Assembly: GCF_964019385.1 (NCBI RefSeq)
Contig: NC_088654.1
Span: 3,588,110-3,652,109, forward strand
From: Sycon ciliatum
Taxonomy: Eukaryota > Porifera > Calcarea > Leucosolenida > Sycettidae
Reading direction: 5' to 3'
DNA length: 64,000 nucleotides
In this document: piece after piece, positions 60,020 through 64,000 of the stretch
How the letters are laid out: each line of letters opens with the position of its first letter
Numbering within the stretch: position 1 is the stretch's first letter
Translations under genes and position numbers: made by a program
Notes under the pieces: generated by a model
Databases searched by the model: none
The model's input: only the letters and a program-made list of their open reading frames with translations
What the model was told of the DNA's origin: nothing

Positions 60020-60658
60020 ATACAACCATACCCGTCATGCACACAACCATACCCGTCATACACACAACCATACCCGTCATACGCACAACCATACCCGTCA
60101 TACACACAACCATACGCGTCATCAAGAGTAGTTGTAGCTGCTGCCACTGAACAACTTGATAAATTTCAGGGTATGACCCAAACATACACGTCATAAATGA
60201 GCCTCCAGATCCGAAAATAATTTTTTCCACCAATTGTTTTTGGCCTGGTCCATCACCAACGAGCTCCTACTTCTTTTTGACTGACTGTCTGAGTTCTTTC
60301 TGTACTGTTCAGTGTCTGCCCTAGGATTTCAAACCAACCGGGTATACTCTTGTACCGGGCAGAACTATTCTTGCAACCGGGTCAGAGCCGGGTACTTTTA
60401 AGTGCGCCTACTGCATGACTTGTACATCAGGGAGTTGTAATAAATCTTTTAGGGCTCGCTGATGTACATGTACAGTGTATTCCTAACAGGGTCACAGGTG
60501 ACCCGGTGTTCTTTTTCCAAACGGGTCCAAGTACTCCCCCCCCCCACAACCGGGTGGCTGACCCGGCTCTGGAGCAGACACTGCTGTAAACTGCTGTACT
60601 GTAAACTGTTAACTGCTGTACTGCTGTACTGCTGTACCGTTGTGCCGTGTTGTTGCAG

Positions 60659-60727
60659 GTCTACCAGTTCAGAGTGCTGAAGCTCAAGCCAGCGGATGCA
60701 GTCTCCATCATCGAGTGCGATCTGTCG
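60659..60727 (+). CDS. UFD1: UFD1 exon 7
   Basis: Acceptor TGTTGCAG, donor TCG|GTGAGT. Encodes VYQFRVLKLKPADAVSIIEC then DLS, matching human IYELRVMETKPDKAVSIIEC. The last part of the UFD1 globular domain. Phase 0 at both ends. Confidence 0.95.
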
Positions 60728-60834
60728 GTGAGTTGCCTAGCCATTGGTGCACGGAGTAGTTATATGATAATCATGTGACAGATCACGTACAATATGCATT
60801 GGCACAATAAGCATACTAGTCACTTATTTAGTAT

Positions 60835-61597
60835 TGCAACAAGAAGGACTAGCTGAGTTACTTACTTTATGTTAACCCTTTGCCGATGGAACATACTTTT
60901 ATCGATCACCGGTGATCGATAAATTCTATACTTTTCAATTATGTTCAAACTATCGTAACTTGGTCAATTCTCAGTTGTTGTTTGGAGAGAACGAAGTATG
61001 TAGGGAGAAGAGAAAACTCTCAGCTGTCGTCTCGAACAATTTACGAAGCGATACGACGAACGGTGAGTGAGTTACGACGCGCGTAACGTCCGTCACGGTC
61101 AATTGGCGTTCAGGGCCGTGAATGCGTGACTGAACGGCCGGGATTTTCCCTGAACTCGTCGGCTGTTGGCAAGGATACACTCATTGAAATTCGAACAGGG
61201 GTTCCCGCGAGTGCCTACAAAAAAATTTCAGCTACATACGAGTAAGGAAAGTGAAATGGCGGATGGAGATCGATCTAGAGCGCGAGCTCCGCCCTGAAAT
61301 GCCTTCGCTGGCTTGCAGCGCTGGTCCAGCGCATCTCGTGGACTCGAGTTTGGGCTCATCGTGTTCCTCTCGTCAGGGGCTTTCCAGAATGCCCAAGATT
61401 ATGACAATTGTCCTAGGGAAACTAAAGTTACGTCCAATTCAAGGTAAAGAATTTGAGGGCACAATTCTCCACATACATTGAGCTCATTTGATTTTTCATA
61501 TGAGCTATATGCGTGCTGTATTATTATTATTATTATTATTGAGTTTAGTACATAACGGGTTATAAAGTAAGTAACTCAGCTAGTCCTCCTTGTTGCA
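60835..61597. mobile_element. TIR element containing a dispersed repeat copy
   Basis: About 35-bp inverted ends: GCAACAAGAAGGACTAGCTG on the left and CAGCTAGTCCTCCTTGTTGC on the right. It contains the repeat also found at 31760 (60880-61205), an open stretch starting ATGGCGGATGGAGATCG (about 61254), and a (TTA)n run at 61520. The gene-like stretch is unassigned. Confidence 0.65.
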
Positions 61598-61767
61598 AAC
61601 AATGTCCAGCAATGGATATGATGCTAAAACAATATTCAGTTGCGCTCACTGAAATCAGACCCAACGTGCAAAGCAGTACCCGGTCCCGGACCACCCGGAT
61701 AAACGAGGTATGGGTGTACTGTTGTCAACTCTCTATGTGTATCCATGGTCCATGGCGTGTGCTGCAG

Positions 61768-61848
61768 GTGGACTTTGCCCCGTACGTCGGTCATGAAGAG
61801 GACGAACGGCAGCAGCAGGCCGAGAGGCAGAAACGAGTGCACCCGCTG
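61768..61848 (+). CDS. UFD1: UFD1 exon 8
   Basis: Acceptor GTGCTGCAG, donor CTG|GTAGGT. Encodes VDFAPYVGHEEDERQQQ then AERQKRVHPL, aligned with human VDFDAPLGYKEPERQ. This begins the C-terminal tail that carries the p97- and NPL4-binding segments in known UFD1. The remaining exons lie beyond 64000. Confidence 0.9.
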
Positions 61849-62027
61849 GTAGGTACATATGCACATGTGCACGCACTCGTTTCATGCGCACAGCTCTGTA
61901 GAAACTATTGTATGCCATTGATGGTCAAAGAGTAGTACCCCTCTGTCTGTGTGGTGTGTAGACGTTGTTTCTGTGCTCCATTCAGCGGTGTGTATGATGG
62001 TGGCGTGTTGTTCTACAGTTCGACTGT

Positions 62028-62029
<2 letters not shown>

Positions 62030-62098
<69 letters not shown>

Positions 62099-62160
62099 CG
62101 TGTGCGTGGTTGGGTACGTGCGTGTGTGTGTGTGTGTGGTGTGTATGTGTGTGTGTGTAT
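62030..62160. repeat. (TG)n microsatellite
   Basis: TG tract with GCGTG variants directly left of the pogo-like MITE. Confidence 0.95.
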
Positions 62161-62163
62161 GGA

Positions 62164-63972
62164 CAGTAAAATTCCCCAGATCCGGACGTTCGTAATCCGG
62201 ACACGTCCGTATACCAGGCACCTTTCTGATCCATGTATAGTGCAAGAATGGCTTTTCAACGAAAACGGCCCCAAAAACTGTTGATTGCCATAAAAACTTA
62301 GTTGTACTTGCAATGCAGTAAGTATGTCTGTTCTGAGTTACAGGCAATTGCTAGCTATGGGCAGTGCTTGGTCCCAACCTGCCTGGATCTGGGCAGTGCT
62401 TGGTCCCAACCTGCCTGGATCTGGGCAGTGCTTGGTCCCAACCTGCCTGGATCTGGGCAGTGCTTGGTCCCAACCTGCCTGGATCTGGGCAGTGCTTGGT
62501 CCCAACCTGCCTGGATCTGGGCAGTGCTTGGTCCCAACCTGCCTGGATCTGGGCAGTGCTTGGTCCCAACCTGCCTGGATCTGGGCAGTGCTTGGTCCCA
62601 ACCTGCCTGGATCTGGGCAGTGCTTGGTCCCAACCTGCCTGGATCTGGGCAGTGCTTGGTCCCAACCTGCCTGGATCTGGGCAGTGCTTGGTCCCAACCT
62701 GCCTGGATCTGGGCAGTGCTTGGTCCCAACCTGCCTGGATCTGGGCAGTGCTTGGTCCCAACCTGCCTGGATCTGGGCAGTGCTTGGTCCCAACCTGCCT
62801 GGATCTGGGCAGTGCTTGGTCCCAACCTGCCTGGATCTGGGCAGTGCTTGGTCCCAACCTGCCTGGATCTGGGCAGTGCTTGGTCCCAACCTGCCTGGAT
62901 CTGGCCAGTGCTTGGTCCCAACCTGCCTGGATCTGGGCAGTGCTTGGTCCCAACCTGCCTGGATCTGGCCAGTGCTTGGTCCCAACCTGCCTGGATCTGG
63001 GCAGTGCTTGGTCCCAACCTGCCTGGATCTGGGCAGTGCTTGGTCCCAACCTGCCTGGATCTGGGCAGTGCTTGGTCCCAACCTGCCTGGATCTGGGCAG
63101 TGCTTGGTCCCAACCTGCCTGGATCTGGGCAGTGCTTGGTCCCAACCTGCCTGGATCTGGGCAGTGCTTGGTCCCAACCTGCCTGGATCTGGGCAGTGCT
63201 TGGTCCCAACCTGCCTGGATCTGGGCAGTGCTTGGTCCCAACCTGCCTGGATCTGGGCAGTGCTTGGTCCCAACCTGCCTGGATCTGGCCAGTGCTTGGT
63301 CCCAACCTGCCTGGATCTGGGCAGTGCTTGGTCCCAACCTGCCTGGATCTGGCCAGTGCTTGGTCCCAACCTGCCTGGATCTGGGCAGTGCTTGGTCCCA
63401 ACCTGCCTGGATCTGGGCAGTGCTTGGTCCCAACCTGCCTGGATCTGGGCAGTGCTTGGTCCCAACCTGCCTGGATATGGGCAGTGCTTGGTCCCAACCT
63501 GCCTGGATCTGGGCAGTGCTTGGTCCCAACCTGCCTGGATCTGGGCAGTGCTTGGTCCCAACCTGCCTGGATCTGGGCAGTGCTTGGTCCCAACCTGCCC
63601 GGATCTGGGCAGTGCTTGGTCCCAACCTGCCTGGATCTGGGCAGTGCTTGGTCCCAACCTGCCTGGATCTGGGCAGTGCTTGGTCCCAACCTGCCTGGAT
63701 CTGGGCAGTGCTTGGTCCCAACCTGCCTGGATCTGGGCAGTGCTTGGTCCCAACCTGCCTGGATCTGGGCAGTGCTTGGTCCCAACCTGCCTGGATCTGG
63801 CCAGTGCTTGGTCCCAACCTGCCTGGATCTGGGCAGTGCTTGGTCCCAACCTGCCTGGATCTGGGCAGTGCTTGGTCCCAACCTGCCTGGATCTGGCCAG
63901 TGCTTGGTCCCAACCTGCCTGGATCTGGGCAGTGCTTGGTCCCAACCTGCCTGGATCTGGGCAGTTTTACTG
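62164..63972. mobile_element. pogo-like MITE expanded by an internal minisatellite
   Basis: Left end CAGTAAAATTCCCCAGATCC; right end GGATCTGGGCAGTTTTACTG, its inverted match with three or so changes. TA follows the right end; the left flank is GA, so the duplication is not intact. Left interior GGACGTTCGTAATCCGGACA is typical of pogo/Tigger ends. Confidence 0.65.
62359..63965. repeat. 32-bp minisatellite, about 50 copies
   Basis: Unit GGGCAGTGCTTGGTCCCAAC then CTGCCTGGATCT. Because 32 is not a multiple of 3 and no frame has a stop, frames of about 550 codons exist on both strands; they are artefacts. The G-to-C variant (GGCCAGTG) occurs at 62905, 62969, 63289, 63353, 63801 and 63897. The unit contains the reverse complement of the MITE end word CCCAGATCC. 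Confidence 0.97.
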
Positions 63973-63974
63973 TA

Positions 63975-64000
63975 CGAGGTGATTCGCAATTTTTGGACAT
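63975..64000. mobile_element. start of a second CGAGGTGATT-type element
   Basis: TA then CGAGGTGATTCGCAATTTTT, the same first ten bases as the transposon at 25811. It runs off the window. Confidence 0.4.

Noticed and set aside
62324-64000. Four overlapping ORFs of 535-552 codons on both strands
   Set aside because: They are translations of a 32-bp minisatellite with no stop in any frame; the UFD1 intron explains the region.

Overview
The window is animal (metazoan) nuclear DNA, most likely from a marine invertebrate. Genes are split into short exons with GT..AG introns, intergenic and intronic DNA is packed with transposable elements, and dinucleotide microsatellites are very long. The best-supported host gene is UFD1 (ubiquitin fusion degradation 1). 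It lies on the + strand from about 51.7 kb and runs past the right edge; seven coding exons join in phase and there is a plausible ATG-only first exon. A second + strand host gene encodes a single-pass membrane protein. Only its transmembrane exon (1836-1970 plus 24447-24476) and two cytoplasmic-tail exons (30001-30033, 31499-31593) are visible. The species cannot be read from the sequence.

Region 1-24.4 kb is a nest of mobile elements inside the transmembrane exon. The outer element is a Ty3/gypsy-class LTR retrotransposon, 1971-24441, with TG..CA LTRs, a 5-bp target duplication GAAAC and a tRNA-Leu-like primer site. Its pol ORF is intact and has the order protease-integrase-RT-RNase H, which is the Gmr1-like arrangement. 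Its gag carries a SCAN-like capsid segment and two zinc knuckles. Later insertions broke it: a small TIR element in the 5' LTR, a 4.5-kb TTAA-flanked inverted-repeat element in gag (3183-7725), a 7.0-kb long-TIR element with an 8-bp target duplication also in gag (8028-14981), and two insertions in the 3' LTR, one of them an inverted Penelope-like element (20402-24210). The 7-kb element carries two consecutive, open, correctly spliced exons of a KDM2/KDM7-type JmjC histone demethylase. This looks like host-gene capture by a DNA transposon.

Region 23.0-34.2 kb recurs almost base for base at 41.5-51.3 kb (direct orientation). The main difference is a 1391-bp TA-flanked transposon present in the first copy and missing, with a clean empty site, in the second. 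The 3' half of the membrane-protein gene is therefore present twice. Between the copies (34.2-40.3 kb) are palindromic MITEs and no recognised gene. The sequence alone cannot say whether this is a very recent duplication or two haplotypes retained in one assembly.

Region 51.3-64 kb is the UFD1 locus. Its introns hold TIR elements, a tRNA-like sequence, CTG repeats, minisatellites and a well-formed hammerhead ribozyme core near 58.0 kb. The last visible intron contains a pogo-like MITE whose interior has grown into about 50 copies of a 32-bp repeat.
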